From the IMG/VR virus record IMGVR_UViG_3300043466_001817, positions 30,096 to 94,095 of that record: a DNA stretch of 64,000 nt. The stretch is one strand, 5' to 3'. The notes beneath the pieces are model-generated. The model made no database searches and had not been told where the DNA came from. It was given only the letters and a program-made list of their open reading frames with translations. A program made the position numbers and the translations under genes. The DNA comes from a virus. Positions 53,412 to 62,685 of this stretch are shown here, piece by piece (positions within the stretch are counted from its first letter, which is position 1; every line of letters begins with the position of its first letter).

Positions 53412-54266
53412 ATGGGTTTTTCAGACTTTAAAAAGAAGAGTAAGAATTCAGTCGCATCCCTAACCGAGCGTCTTGACAAGATGAACTCCAAGGAGAGTTA
53501 CAAGGACGACCGTCTATGGAAGCCGGGAATTGACAAGGCAGGCAACGGATATGCCGTAATTCGCTTCCTACCGGAGATTGAGGGTGAGGATGCACCCTTT
53601 GTCGCAGTTTACAGCCACGCATTTAAAGGCAAGGGCGGCTGGCTATTCGAGAACTGCCCAACCACGCTAGGAGAGAAGTGCCCAATTTGCCAAGCCAATA
53701 CCGAACTGTGGAACAGTGGTATTGAGGATGACAAGAACATTGCTCGTAGCCGTAAGCGTAAATTGACTTACATCTCAAACATCCTTGTCCTTGAGGATCC
53801 TGCTAATCCAGAGAATAAAGGTAAAAACTTCCTCTATCAGTATGGTACCAAGATCTTTCAGAAGATCCAAGGCTTGGCCCATCCAGAATATCAAGATGAG
53901 GTTGCAGTTGATCCGTTTAACTTTTGGACTGGTGCAGACTTTAAAATCAAGATTCGCAATGTCGGCGGTTATGTAAACTATGACCGTTCGGAATTTGCAG
54001 CTCCAGCACCTCTATTTGCTGGAGATGACAAGAAGCTTGAGGAACTTTGGAAGAAGCAGTATTCTCTAAAGGAGTTTACTGACAAGAGTCAGTTCAAGAG
54101 TTACGAGGAACTACAGGCTCGTCTAAAGAAGGCAACTGGCGACGATATCCGTGCCCAGTTTACCGAGAAGACCATTGAGGATGATGTTACTGAGGACCCA
54201 GTGGCATCGGAGGAAATTGAGGAAAAGGATCCTCTAAAGTACTTCTCCGAAATGGAGAATGATTGA
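53412..54266 (+). CDS. gp32-like single-stranded DNA-binding protein
   Basis: 284 aa. N-terminal basic LAST-like region (DFKKKSKNSVASLTERL), then an OB-type core with ENCPTTLGEKCPICQANTELW, a zinc ligand set (C-H/CPxC), WKPGIDKAGNGYAVIRFLP at the front and an acidic C-terminal tail (EDPVASEEIEEKDPL...SEMEND) for protein contacts. Coats replication and recombination intermediates. Followed by a terminator. Confidence 0.93.
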   Translation: MGFSDFKKKSKNSVASLTERLDKMNSKESYKDDRLWKPGIDKAGNGYAVIRFLPEIEGEDAPFVAVYSHAFKGKGGWLFENCPTTLGEKCPICQANTELWNSGIEDDKNIARSRKRKLTYISNILVLEDPANPENKGKNFLYQYGTKIFQKIQGLAHPEYQDEVAVDPFNFWTGADFKIKIRNVGGYVNYDRSEFAAPAPLFAGDDKKLEELWKKQYSLKEFTDKSQFKSYEELQARLKKATGDDIRAQFTEKTIEDDVTEDPVASEEIEEKDPLKYFSEMEND

Positions 54267-54267
54267 G

Positions 54268-54292
54268 AAAAGCCCCGCAAGGGGCTTTTTTT
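54268..54292 (+). terminator. Rho-independent terminator
   Basis: AAAGCCCC-GCAA-GGGGCTTT hairpin followed by a T-run, just after gp32. The minus gene ends inside it. Confidence 0.9.
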
Positions 54293-54890
54293 ATGCCCAT
54301 GTAGGTCTATCCATTGCCGATTCCGATCTATCATTAAACGCTAGATTGTTTGGTGATATTGTTGGCAATTCATCGTGAACATTTTTATGATCTGTATTTA
54401 AATTTGATGATTGTTGAATATATTGTGCAACATTTTCTAATGCAGGTACAATATCTTTAGTTATTGCTTTTTGAACTTGTTTGTTTACATCGGAATGACT
54501 AATCGGAGGCTGTTGATTTAATGTTGAACTTGTAAGTTGTTGTGATGCTAAAAAATTTGACAAAGACTTAAAAGTATCATTGTTGCTATCCAAACCAGTC
54601 ATCAAGGACGATTGATTCAACATATTAAATGCTGTAGATTGATCAAACTGCAATGTTTGCGATTCTAGTGCAATTGGAGGTTGATCTTGAGATCCCATAA
54701 CATTTTTTTCAAATTGGAATGGGTTAAATGAATCTGGTTTTGAAAAATCGGAAGCAAATGGATCTATTTTAATATTTTCCGACGGCATTGCCATATCACG
54801 ATACACAGTCGGTGTAGCAATTTTATCGCTAAATGCAGTTTTTTCTGCATCAACATTTATTTGAATTTTGTTATCTTCATTTATTGCCAT
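54291..54890 (-). CDS. Hypothetical virion protein in tail module
   Basis: 199 aa, acidic, Gln/Asn/Ser-rich and largely unstructured (FDQSTAFNMLNQSSLMTG, LASQQLTSSTLNQQP). Overlaps the frameshift extension of the gp26-like gene by 10 bp. Position suggests a role with the baseplate or tail. Confidence 0.75.
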   Translation of the reverse strand: MAINEDNKIQINVDAEKTAFSDKIATPTVYRDMAMPSENIKIDPFASDFSKPDSFNPFQFEKNVMGSQDQPPIALESQTLQFDQSTAFNMLNQSSLMTGLDSNNDTFKSLSNFLASQQLTSSTLNQQPPISHSDVNKQVQKAITKDIVPALENVAQYIQQSSNLNTDHKNVHDELPTISPNNLAFNDRSESAMDRPTWA

Positions 54891-55078
54891 TGGTTATTAA
54901 TTTCTTTTTCTCTTCTAAGTTGTTCTTGTTCTTCATTAAAATCAATTAACAATTTAACATACAATTCTCTTTCCCAAAACATCATATTATCAAGGTCGGC
55001 AATACTAAGATTTAATTGTTTAAACAAATTAAAATTTGTTTTGTAATAATCAATCAAGTCAAAGTATTTTACCGCCAA
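54881..55078 (-). CDS. -1 frameshift extension of the gp26-like protein
   Basis: 65 codons with only a TTG at the left limit and no ribosome site, overlapping the gp26-like stop. The upstream gene ends at ACT-TTT-TTT-ACT, so T-TTT-TTT is a perfect slippery heptamer in the right phase; slipping -1 reads through TAC-TTG-GCG into this frame. The product adds a helical, charged tail (KYFDLIDYYKTNFNLFKQL...NEEQEQLRREKE). This is the G/GT layout of tail assembly chaperones. Confidence 0.7.
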   Translation of the reverse strand: MAVKYFDLIDYYKTNFNLFKQLNLSIADLDNMMFWERELYVKLLIDFNEEQEQLRREKEINNQWQ

Positions 55079-55731
55079 GTAAAAAAAGTTAGTGGGCCAC
55101 TTACCTCGCTTTCGTTTGATTCATTTTTAATTGTAACAAACAAGGTAGGATCTGAAGAAGCAAAACTGTTTATTTGTTTTATTACCGATAAGGGAAGATT
55201 ATCTATTAGTTTTTTAAATTCTTCTGGAACAAATTTATTAAATTCGTATATTTCATTTTCAACACATAATTTTTCTAAACATGCTTTTATATAATCTTCT
55301 TGATCAAAAGACTTCGAAGATACTATATCTTTTATAGTTGGAGTTTGTAATGTCAATATCATGCTATCATTTAATTTAATATTCAAAGTTTGAATACTGT
55401 TTTTAAATTGAATGTTATTTATGTTTATTTTTTGTGGTTTTCCATTTACAAGAAGGTTCAGTACTTCATCAACACTTTTGGATCTTATTTGTAAAAACAA
55501 ATACTCAACATCTGCTAGACACAATGATTCTATATTTTTGATATTAGAATTGTCTTTTACACAATCAATCATTGCGTTAAGAGCAAGTTTTTTATTGTCC
55601 TCTTGCAAAATAATTGATATGTTTTTGGCGTCTTTAACTCTGAAAGGATTAAACTTTACAATCTGTTTACTGTATGGCAATTCCACCTCATATGAAGGAA
55701 ATGCCATTTTTAATTTTTCAATCAACTCCAT
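55069..55731 (-). CDS. gp26-like baseplate/tail chaperone
   Basis: 220 aa. FPSYEVELPYSKQIVKFNPFRVKDAKNISIILQED matches the start of the T4 gp26/baseplate family (PF12322 type). Rest helical/charged. AGGAG before the ATG. The end carries a slippery T7 run for a -1 shift. Role inferred: hub assembly or chaperone for hub/tape-measure proteins. Confidence 0.75.
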   Translation of the reverse strand: MELIEKLKMAFPSYEVELPYSKQIVKFNPFRVKDAKNISIILQEDNKKLALNAMIDCVKDNSNIKNIESLCLADVEYLFLQIRSKSVDEVLNLLVNGKPQKININNIQFKNSIQTLNIKLNDSMILTLQTPTIKDIVSSKSFDQEDYIKACLEKLCVENEIYEFNKFVPEEFKKLIDNLPLSVIKQINSFASSDPTLFVTIKNESNESEVSGPLTFFTWR

Positions 55732-55742
55732 AAATACTCCTA

Positions 55743-56327
55743 TTACTCGATTATATAATTTCTAAAATTAAATACTACTTGTGCAGTCAAAAATTTATCA
55801 ATAGTCGCTTCATTCAATTCTATTGGCAATGCTTCTATTGGATATACCTCACTAAAAATGTAATTTCCACCAGAGACCCGCTCTCCGTTCATATCCAATA
55901 AAGAAACTTGCATCTTACAGGGTCGTACAATATCATCATAATACGGTACTGTAAATGTATTAGTTTGAAAGGCGTTGGTGGAAGAGTTTCCATAAAGTGT
56001 ATCAAACCATCTGTTTATAAACCTTAATACCCATTGATTTCCGGTTATTGGGACGGTCATTACGATTCCACCAATATATCTTGTGGACTTGGGAACCATT
56101 CTTCCGTATCCGTATCCACTTAATGCATCATATACAACATCGGTTGCTCTGCCGCCAAAAGATACGGCATTAGAAAAGAATGTTTTCTCTACAACAGAGC
56201 CACCATTAAACAATGCTTGAATTGGTTCTGATAAATTTAAAAATTTAACTTTATACCTATTTGGTCTCTGCAAACCACCGTTTGATTGTATGTAATTTTT
56301 AATTACTTCTATTGAATTATCTGCCAT
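55743..56327 (-). CDS. Tail tube protein (gp19-like)
   Basis: 194 aa. NGGLQRPNRYKVKF, a beta-rich middle, PYYDDIVRPCKMQVSLLDMNG and a final NFRNYII pattern fit the gp19/gp54 tube fold (N-terminal helix, PYY...; FP-type loops). Slightly longer than T4 gp19 (163 aa). It may instead be a gp54-like tube initiator. Overlaps the gp4-like gene by 11 bp. Confidence 0.65.
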   Translation of the reverse strand: MADNSIEVIKNYIQSNGGLQRPNRYKVKFLNLSEPIQALFNGGSVVEKTFFSNAVSFGGRATDVVYDALSGYGYGRMVPKSTRYIGGIVMTVPITGNQWVLRFINRWFDTLYGNSSTNAFQTNTFTVPYYDDIVRPCKMQVSLLDMNGERVSGGNYIFSEVYPIEALPIELNEATIDKFLTAQVVFNFRNYIIE

Positions 56328-56739
56328 TTGTGAATAGTTCTCTTTCTGTCAATAGTTTGAACTCTATGTTGTTTTTTTCACAAAATCGTTTGGCCGCTTC
56401 CCATTTTGCATTGTTTATGGCCCATGTATACTTTTCATTCTTACTTGCATTTTCTTTTAACATGGTTTGTTTTTTTGGTTTTACTTCAATTAACCATGTT
56501 TTTTTATTTCCATTGGCCACAAATTCTATTAAAAAATCTGGATAGTAGTTTTTTATCTTATTGTCAATTGGACTTATATAAGGTATGGCAATTTCTTCAA
56601 ATGCCCATTTCAAAATAGATGGATGGTCATCACAAAATTTACATACGTTTCTTTCCCATAAAGAGCGACATGTTATTTTTGTATGATCGCCAACATATTT
56701 TTGAATATTTTTGGGATTATACTTTGTTTTGTATGCCAT
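56317..56739 (-). CDS. Head completion nuclease, gp4-like
   Basis: 140 aa. NPKNIQKYVGDHTKITCRSLWERNVCKFCDDHP...WAFEEIAIPYISPIDNKIKNYYPDFLIEF...TWLIEVKPKKQT...NNAKWEAAKRFCEKNN matches T4 gp4/gp50 of cyanophages, a TnsA-like PD-(D/E)xK nuclease (E...PDF...EVKPK). Needed to complete the head before tail joining. Confidence 0.9.
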   Translation of the reverse strand: MAYKTKYNPKNIQKYVGDHTKITCRSLWERNVCKFCDDHPSILKWAFEEIAIPYISPIDNKIKNYYPDFLIEFVANGNKKTWLIEVKPKKQTMLKENASKNEKYTWAINNAKWEAAKRFCEKNNIEFKLLTERELFTNGR

Positions 56740-56746
56740 TACAAAA

Positions 56747-56754
56747 TATTTATG
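56747..56754 (-). promoter_or_regulatory. Late promoter CATAAATA
   Basis: Late octamer 7 bp before ATG 56739, divergent from the next one. Confidence 0.6.
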
Positions 56755-56759
56755 AAAAG

Positions 56760-56767
56760 CATAAATA
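56760..56767 (+). promoter_or_regulatory. Late promoter CATAAATA
   Basis: Late octamer 6 bp before ATG 56774. Confidence 0.65.
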
Positions 56768-56773
56768 TTATAA

Positions 56774-57571
56774 ATGGCTTATTATCAGTACCCAACATCA
56801 CAAGATAGCAATGAAATACCACTATGGTTAAACTTTTTTGCTGCTGAATATTCTCTTATAAACACAGAGAGAACCCGTGAATCTATAATAAGCAGAAGTT
56901 TTAATCAACTTAGACTGCCTTTACCAAAAGAACCCGGCTATAGCCTTATCCATCAGTTTGGAGAAGGTCAGAACCCAGTTGGGCCTGTCATATCTATGGC
57001 AGGAATGAAAAATAGTGGTGGTATGTCAAATTTTGGTACGTTGTTCTCCAGAGTATTGGCCCCGGTGACCTACTTTGCAGAAAGAATGTATGCCACCAGT
57101 ACCTACAGAAGATTTTCTAACGTGACAGAACTTACTATGGTGTCTGAAGCCCGTAAGTCATATTATCTGGAATACATATTTGTTCCAAAAAATGAACAAG
57201 AATCTTATAATGTTTCGGATATAATTGGTTCATTCAGAAAGTCATCATATCCAACTGTAGCAAATGGATTACCAGAAAGAACATATCCTCAAAATTTGTG
57301 GGTGTTGACATGCACGGATGCTTCTGGAACTGATTCTGGGCTATCTGCAAACTGGCTTGGTGAACCCCTTCCATGTGTTTTGAGCGGTATGTCTGTCAAG
57401 CACGCAGACATTAATGATCCAGTAGTAAGATACTTGCCGAATCTAACCTCATCCGCAATAATGGTTGGATTGAACTTTACTGAGTTTGAAACGGGATCTT
57501 ACGTACCAGATGCAAATGCAACATGGTCAAAGTCCGAAGTATCTGCATTTTATTTTGGTAATAATGAATAA
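56774..57571 (+). CDS. Tail-tube cap/initiator, gp48/gp54-like
   Basis: 265 aa. YYQYPTSQDSNEIPLWLNFFAAEYS start, tube-like middle with FSNVTELTMVSEARKSYYLEY and a final NLTSSAIMVGLNFTEFE pattern. By order (tail tube - gp4 - this - gp53) and style it is the gp48/54 baseplate-tube junction protein. Confidence 0.65.
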   Translation: MAYYQYPTSQDSNEIPLWLNFFAAEYSLINTERTRESIISRSFNQLRLPLPKEPGYSLIHQFGEGQNPVGPVISMAGMKNSGGMSNFGTLFSRVLAPVTYFAERMYATSTYRRFSNVTELTMVSEARKSYYLEYIFVPKNEQESYNVSDIIGSFRKSSYPTVANGLPERTYPQNLWVLTCTDASGTDSGLSANWLGEPLPCVLSGMSVKHADINDPVVRYLPNLTSSAIMVGLNFTEFETGSYVPDANATWSKSEVSAFYFGNNE

Positions 57572-57588
57572 TATGGAATAAAGTAACT

Positions 57589-58404
57589 ATGAAATATTTT
57601 GAAAAATTACCAAAAATAAATTATGAAACAACCGCTGGAACTTTTACAGTTACCACTCCATATGCTTATTATAAATTTGATGTTGACTCTATTCTTAAAC
57701 AGGATTATGCAATAGACGCCAAAACAACTTTATTAGAAGCTGGAGCGATGTTGTATAAAGATGCAAACTCATTTTGGTTATTTTTACTTGCAAATAAAAA
57801 AATAAATCCCTTTGATTTAGTCCCTACAAACGTTCAGATATTCAATAAACAGAGTGAAGATAAGTATACTTTTAACGTATCCGGTTCTACTGCAAATCAA
57901 TATGTTGTTTTAGGTAAACAATCTGTATTGGTAAATTATGATCCAACCAAATCAGATGGAATAACCGCAACTTATGGTGAAACTGGTCCATGGGATGTTT
58001 ATGGAGATTTTGCTCTAGTTGAAAGCACAAATGCGTATAATAAAAAAATAACGGTTAAACCAGTTAAAGGCACAAAAGGAGATCTTATTATAGGAACTTC
58101 TACAATTAGCCCACTCGTAGGATTTGATTATTCTCCAGTAGTAGAAAATTATTCAACTTCTACAAAAAGTTTAACTGCAGGAACTGCAACAAAATATACT
58201 TCAAGTAAGGCTGGTTCAATAATTCCTTCCATATCTGAAACCACAATACAAGCTATTGCAGATGAAATAATTGAATCTGGATCAACAGGAATTGATTATA
58301 CTGTTTCAGATGTGTTAATTCAAACACCAAAAACTGTAAAAGCATTTTTACCTGGTCAAGTTTCTAAGATATTTAATAACTTAATCTATATTAAATATAG
58401 TTGA
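57589..58404 (+). CDS. Baseplate wedge gp53-like
   Basis: 271 aa. MKYFEKLPKINYE..., FDVDSILKQDYAIDAKTTLLEAGAMLYKDANSFWLFLLANKKINPFDLVPTNVQIF is the gp53 signature with the WLFLLAN-x-NPF block. Binds wedges in the baseplate. C-terminal half is longer than T4 gp53 (196 aa). Confidence 0.8.
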   Translation: MKYFEKLPKINYETTAGTFTVTTPYAYYKFDVDSILKQDYAIDAKTTLLEAGAMLYKDANSFWLFLLANKKINPFDLVPTNVQIFNKQSEDKYTFNVSGSTANQYVVLGKQSVLVNYDPTKSDGITATYGETGPWDVYGDFALVESTNAYNKKITVKPVKGTKGDLIIGTSTISPLVGFDYSPVVENYSTSTKSLTAGTATKYTSSKAGSIIPSISETTIQAIADEIIESGSTGIDYTVSDVLIQTPKTVKAFLPGQVSKIFNNLIYIKYS

Positions 58405-58405
58405 T

Positions 58406-60373
58406 ATGAACGATACACGCTCAAATGCATTTCATTCTTCATTAGTTCAAATTGTGCTTGAAGACAATGATGGCGGTGAAACGGGAAATAGACCTACATT
58501 TTCTTATGACATAATGGCCAGAAATCCAGAGTGTGAATTTCACAGATTGGAAATGGAAGAAAATGTATTTGAAATATATCCTGTTGGTGCTTTAATTTTA
58601 AGAGATAAAAAAGATATATTATCTTTTATTAAGACAAATCAAGTTACAAATGTAAAATTAGTATTTCAAAATGCAACTGATAAATCATATATTAATTTAT
58701 CAGTAACTAGTACAAGTTATGTCACAAATGCGGCATCTGATACTGAGCAGAACTTTGTTTCTATAAATGTTTCAAACTACTTTTATAAGTATTCACAAAA
58801 ATCTTCTCTAATAAAAGAGTTAAACGTAAAAAAACCACAAGTCCACAAAACTAGTGATTTTATATCCAAAATTTCTAGAGAAATTTTAGATGTTAAATTT
58901 TCAAATTCAAAACCAACACTGAGAACATGCGATCCTACTGATAATTTTATATTGTATAGACCATTAAATCCAAATGGTCATCATTTAGAATCTGCATCAG
59001 ATAATACATTTCAATATTTGATGTACTTATCTACTCTTGCTACAGGTAAAGATACAAAAAATCCAAGATTCATGTTTTGGACAGAATTTGGAAATACAAT
59101 TAATTTTAAATATTTTCCTGAAACACCATTACAAGATAGACAGGCAATATTAGACAAACTAGATTCCTTTAACTTTAAATATGCAGTTTACAGCGGAGAT
59201 GTTCCACAACAAAAATTTACTGTAGATAACTCCAATGTTACTTTTAAAAAGATTTATACTATAAGCACAGATCCTGCCGATCAATATGTTTCAAAAAACT
59301 ATTATTATATAAGATCTGTTCCTAAATTTTTAGATAATAATCCCAAACCAGGAAATGCTGCAAGTACAGAATACCTAACATTATTTGTTCAAGATGATGG
59401 TCTTAAAAATAATACAGAAATAATTGCTTCTAGTGGAGCCATAAATGGAATTACTGCGGGATCGGATGAATTGCGATACGAAAGCGAATGGGGATATCAT
59501 GCAAAATACATGTCTCCAAATCATGATAACGGAAGTTTGATATCGACCGAATATGGAGTAAGCCCAAAATATGCACTATTTAATTATATGGGTGCAACTG
59601 GTTTTATGAACTATGTCGATTCTGGCCACATGTGGAAAAATATATTTGATTTTACTCCTGTTAGCCCAAACTACCCACTTCCACCAACTGGAAATCCAAA
59701 CACATTTAATTTACAAAAAATAATCGATATCAGATATCAAGTATTAAGTGGAAATAATTTTTCTAATAAAAATTTAGAACTTATAAGAAAGATTGAAAAA
59801 CAAAATTTTATCTTGTATACTTTGTGTTGTATGGGAGAAGACACAGAGGACTCTTTCTTTGCAGAATTGATACAATATAGACCAGATCAAAATGCAAAGA
59901 CTGCAGAAAACGGAAAAGGTCTTAAATTTAGATATAGATGGAAAGGTTTAAAATATACAACAAAAAATACTACGGGCAATGATGGTGGCACATACTATAC
60001 AGATGTAGAAAATTGGGAATACGATCCAAATTTGCAATCAACTGAAGGTGTTGTTATTAATGGAAAAACATATCCAGACAGCACATGGGCAATAAATTTA
60101 AATGAAAGGACTGCAGGTCTGGGAACACCAGATTATTATCCTCCCGGATGGGTTAGTTCAAATTTACCATCAGGATTTAAATATAGACCTGTTGGGGCGT
60201 ATGATACCACATTTAATCCAGAAGAGGGAACAATATCTCACATAGTTAGAATGTACAGGGTCAGTGCAGACAAACTATTGGTTGATTCTGGAGTAGAAGT
60301 TCCATATGATTTAATTGGGGCAAAGATGTATTACTTTACAGTTGAAAATATCGTAGATGGAACATGCAGTTAA
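58406..60373 (+). CDS. Baseplate hub/structural protein
   Basis: 655 aa. Beta-rich, with a long N-terminal domain (FSYDIMARNPECEFHRLEMEENVFEIYPVGALILRD) that looks like hub proteins (gp27/gpD type). The next gene carries the matching hub end. Starts 2 bp after gp53. No clear peptidoglycan hydrolase domain. Confidence 0.65.
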   Translation: MNDTRSNAFHSSLVQIVLEDNDGGETGNRPTFSYDIMARNPECEFHRLEMEENVFEIYPVGALILRDKKDILSFIKTNQVTNVKLVFQNATDKSYINLSVTSTSYVTNAASDTEQNFVSINVSNYFYKYSQKSSLIKELNVKKPQVHKTSDFISKISREILDVKFSNSKPTLRTCDPTDNFILYRPLNPNGHHLESASDNTFQYLMYLSTLATGKDTKNPRFMFWTEFGNTINFKYFPETPLQDRQAILDKLDSFNFKYAVYSGDVPQQKFTVDNSNVTFKKIYTISTDPADQYVSKNYYYIRSVPKFLDNNPKPGNAASTEYLTLFVQDDGLKNNTEIIASSGAINGITAGSDELRYESEWGYHAKYMSPNHDNGSLISTEYGVSPKYALFNYMGATGFMNYVDSGHMWKNIFDFTPVSPNYPLPPTGNPNTFNLQKIIDIRYQVLSGNNFSNKNLELIRKIEKQNFILYTLCCMGEDTEDSFFAELIQYRPDQNAKTAENGKGLKFRYRWKGLKYTTKNTTGNDGGTYYTDVENWEYDPNLQSTEGVVINGKTYPDSTWAINLNERTAGLGTPDYYPPGWVSSNLPSGFKYRPVGAYDTTFNPEEGTISHIVRMYRVSADKLLVDSGVEVPYDLIGAKMYYFTVENIVDGTCS

Positions 60374-60388
60374 TTATAGGAAATTATC

Positions 60389-61219
60389 ATGAGTGACGCA
60401 GGACAAATAAAAATAATTGGAAGTAATAAAATGAAAGCACCAATTTATCCATTGGTGTCTGTTAGTGAATATACATGTGCAAACGCTCAAATAACCAAAG
60501 GATTTACAAACGCTCCAGATAGTTTAGAATATTGTTTTGAAAAATTTCCAAAGATAAAACAAGTTGCAGAAATAATAGGAATAACATCTTCTGCTAGCCT
60601 ATGGACCGGACCAGGTAAACAATATGATCCAAATAATTTAAATGATATTTACTTACCAGATCCGTCCGAGGAGATGACTTTAGTAAAACAAAACATGGGA
60701 GACGAATGGCTTGGATGCTACTGGCCAGCACCAGATGCTCCATTTAGCACAAACTGTCCAGACATAAATTCTAGATATGAAGCATATTTAAAACTAAGAT
60801 TAAATATAGCAACATTTTGGAACACACCCAAAGAAACTCCAGTAAAAAGAAGAGAGTTTTTGGATTCTTTAAAATATGCTAGAAAACTTGATCTTGTCAT
60901 ATCAGGTGATTTAAATCTAAAAATAGGGGATATTGTATATGTAAAAGCCGACAATATAAGTGGTTACCCATATTCAACGGGCCAGTCTGTTATGAACGAT
61001 TATTATTGGGTGATGGGCGTAAAGCACACATTCACAAACAGTGGAACACATGAAACCATGATTCGTGTATCGCAAATTTTGCATACATATTACTCAAATA
61101 GCCCGAGCGGGTCTAACACAACAGTAAGTTCTAGTGCTGGTGGATTCAACTTGCCCGGGATAGGATCATCCAATCCAACCAGTCCGTTTACACCACCTGA
61201 TAACGAGATATGGGGTTGA
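60389..61219 (+). CDS. Baseplate hub component
   Basis: 276 aa, AGGAAATTATC before the ATG. The C-terminal domain GDLNLKIGDIVYVKADNISGY...DYYWVMGVKHTFTNSGTHETMIRVSQI is the hub beta-barrel end seen in gp27/gpD-type proteins; the tail is Ser/Gly/Pro-rich. Likely hub partner of the preceding gene. Confidence 0.65.
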   Translation: MSDAGQIKIIGSNKMKAPIYPLVSVSEYTCANAQITKGFTNAPDSLEYCFEKFPKIKQVAEIIGITSSASLWTGPGKQYDPNNLNDIYLPDPSEEMTLVKQNMGDEWLGCYWPAPDAPFSTNCPDINSRYEAYLKLRLNIATFWNTPKETPVKRREFLDSLKYARKLDLVISGDLNLKIGDIVYVKADNISGYPYSTGQSVMNDYYWVMGVKHTFTNSGTHETMIRVSQILHTYYSNSPSGSNTTVSSSAGGFNLPGIGSSNPTSPFTPPDNEIWG

Positions 61220-61225
61220 TAAATA
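61218..61225 (+). promoter_or_regulatory. Late promoter GATAAATA
   Basis: Late octamer 6 bp before ATG 61232. Confidence 0.6.
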
Positions 61226-61231
61226 TTTAAA

Positions 61232-61612
61232 ATGGCAACTAAAGATTTTTCAATATATTTTGAGCCATCAGTCACCACCAACAGTAAGGTAGACATATCA
61301 ACTGTTTCTGGATATAATTCCATAGTTCAACAGATACAACATGTTGCTAGAACGCAACAAAATGAATTGATTTCTGATATGAGTTTTGGATCAAAAATAT
61401 ATGACTACATATTTCAAGGAAATGTAGATAGAACTTTAATTAACATAACAATGGCGGCTGCTATACAATCAAGCATACCTAGATTGTCTAATGTTAAAGC
61501 CCAAATGTCTTATTATTCGACAGATTTGATAAAATTTGATGTTTATTTTTCAACATTTGATGGTGTCAATTTTCAGAAAAATTCTTATTGCAGCATAGAG
61601 GTCCCACTATAA
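61232..61612 (+). CDS. Baseplate wedge gp25-like
   Basis: 126 aa (T4 gp25 132). FSIYFEPSVTTNSKVDISTVSGYNSIVQQIQHVARTQQNELISDMSFGSKIYDYIFQGNV is the gp25 core with the EPR-like region; it starts tail sheath assembly. TAATG overlap with gp6. Confidence 0.88.
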   Translation: MATKDFSIYFEPSVTTNSKVDISTVSGYNSIVQQIQHVARTQQNELISDMSFGSKIYDYIFQGNVDRTLINITMAAAIQSSIPRLSNVKAQMSYYSTDLIKFDVYFSTFDGVNFQKNSYCSIEVPL

Positions 61613-62685
61613 TGGCTTATAATTTAAACGAACTTAAGGTTGCTTCTCTAGATTATTCTTATATTGTAAATTCTTTGGTTACTTTTTTAGAAAAGCAACC
61701 TGAACTAAAAGATATAGACTTTAGAAATAAAGCAAGCGCCGCCAATATGATTGTAAACATATTAGCTACTGCAACTGCTTATAATGGAATATATACACAA
61801 TTAGGTTTAAAAGAATCATTTGTGTCCACTGCATCTTTAATTGAATCTTTGGTTGGTATAGCCTCTAATAGTGGTATTTTGATTTCTCCTGTAAAATCTG
61901 CAAAATCTGTTGCAACTACAACTAAAAGCATTTCTGATTATACAAGTTTTGATGCTATAACACCGGATGGAAGTTCAATACATTTTTACAATCCAGATAC
62001 TATTGTAGGTGCTTCTGGTGGATCTAATGTCAATTTATACGCTGGTTCCGGTATAAATGTATATACAAATTGGGATTTTGAAACAGAATCAATGCTACTT
62101 CCATATACTGTAGATCCCGAGACAATAAGTCTCTATGAAATAACTGATCCTTTTAATCCAACAACAAGTCAAGTAAAATGGACAAGAGTAGAAAAATCAT
62201 TCTTATCAACAGTAGACAATCAGCAAATATTTACGGTTCAAAATTCACCGTTAGGATATTTGGTAACAACAAATTTTGCAAATGCTAAGTTACTGACAAC
62301 TAGTTCTTCTGTAATGGTAAAGGCTGTTGTTTCTGCAGGGGCAGTTGGAAACAGCGCAACAATATCTGATCCAAATTCATTGTTTTCATTTATAGGCACC
62401 CCATCTGGTGGATACAACACTTTGTCTGTGGAGGCAACACGAGCAAAAGTATTGTTTGGACTTAGCCAAGACCGTTGTGTTACTTTACGTGATTATACAA
62501 ATGCAATATTGTCGTCTTATATATCAGGAACAGACGATGAAAGTCTAATTCAAGTTAGAAATGGAGATGTTACAGGTACTGTTAACGTTTATGTTGAAGG
62601 ACTTTCTTCAGAAAATCAAACATTATTGTTGGAGTATCTATCTCAAAGGGCCCCGGCCGGAACTTCAGTGGTTTACGGACAATGA
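61612..62685 (+). CDS. Baseplate wedge gp6-like
   Basis: 357 aa from ATG 61612. MAYNLNELKVASLDYSYIVNSLVTFLEKQPELKDIDFRNKASAANMIVNILATATAYNGIY is the gp6 N-terminus; the C-terminal J-like GLSQDRCVTLRDYTNAIL domain follows. Shorter than T4 gp6 (660 aa), as in other distant T4-like phages. Forms the wedge ring. Confidence 0.88.
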   Translation: MAYNLNELKVASLDYSYIVNSLVTFLEKQPELKDIDFRNKASAANMIVNILATATAYNGIYTQLGLKESFVSTASLIESLVGIASNSGILISPVKSAKSVATTTKSISDYTSFDAITPDGSSIHFYNPDTIVGASGGSNVNLYAGSGINVYTNWDFETESMLLPYTVDPETISLYEITDPFNPTTSQVKWTRVEKSFLSTVDNQQIFTVQNSPLGYLVTTNFANAKLLTTSSSVMVKAVVSAGAVGNSATISDPNSLFSFIGTPSGGYNTLSVEATRAKVLFGLSQDRCVTLRDYTNAILSSYISGTDDESLIQVRNGDVTGTVNVYVEGLSSENQTLLLEYLSQRAPAGTSVVYGQ

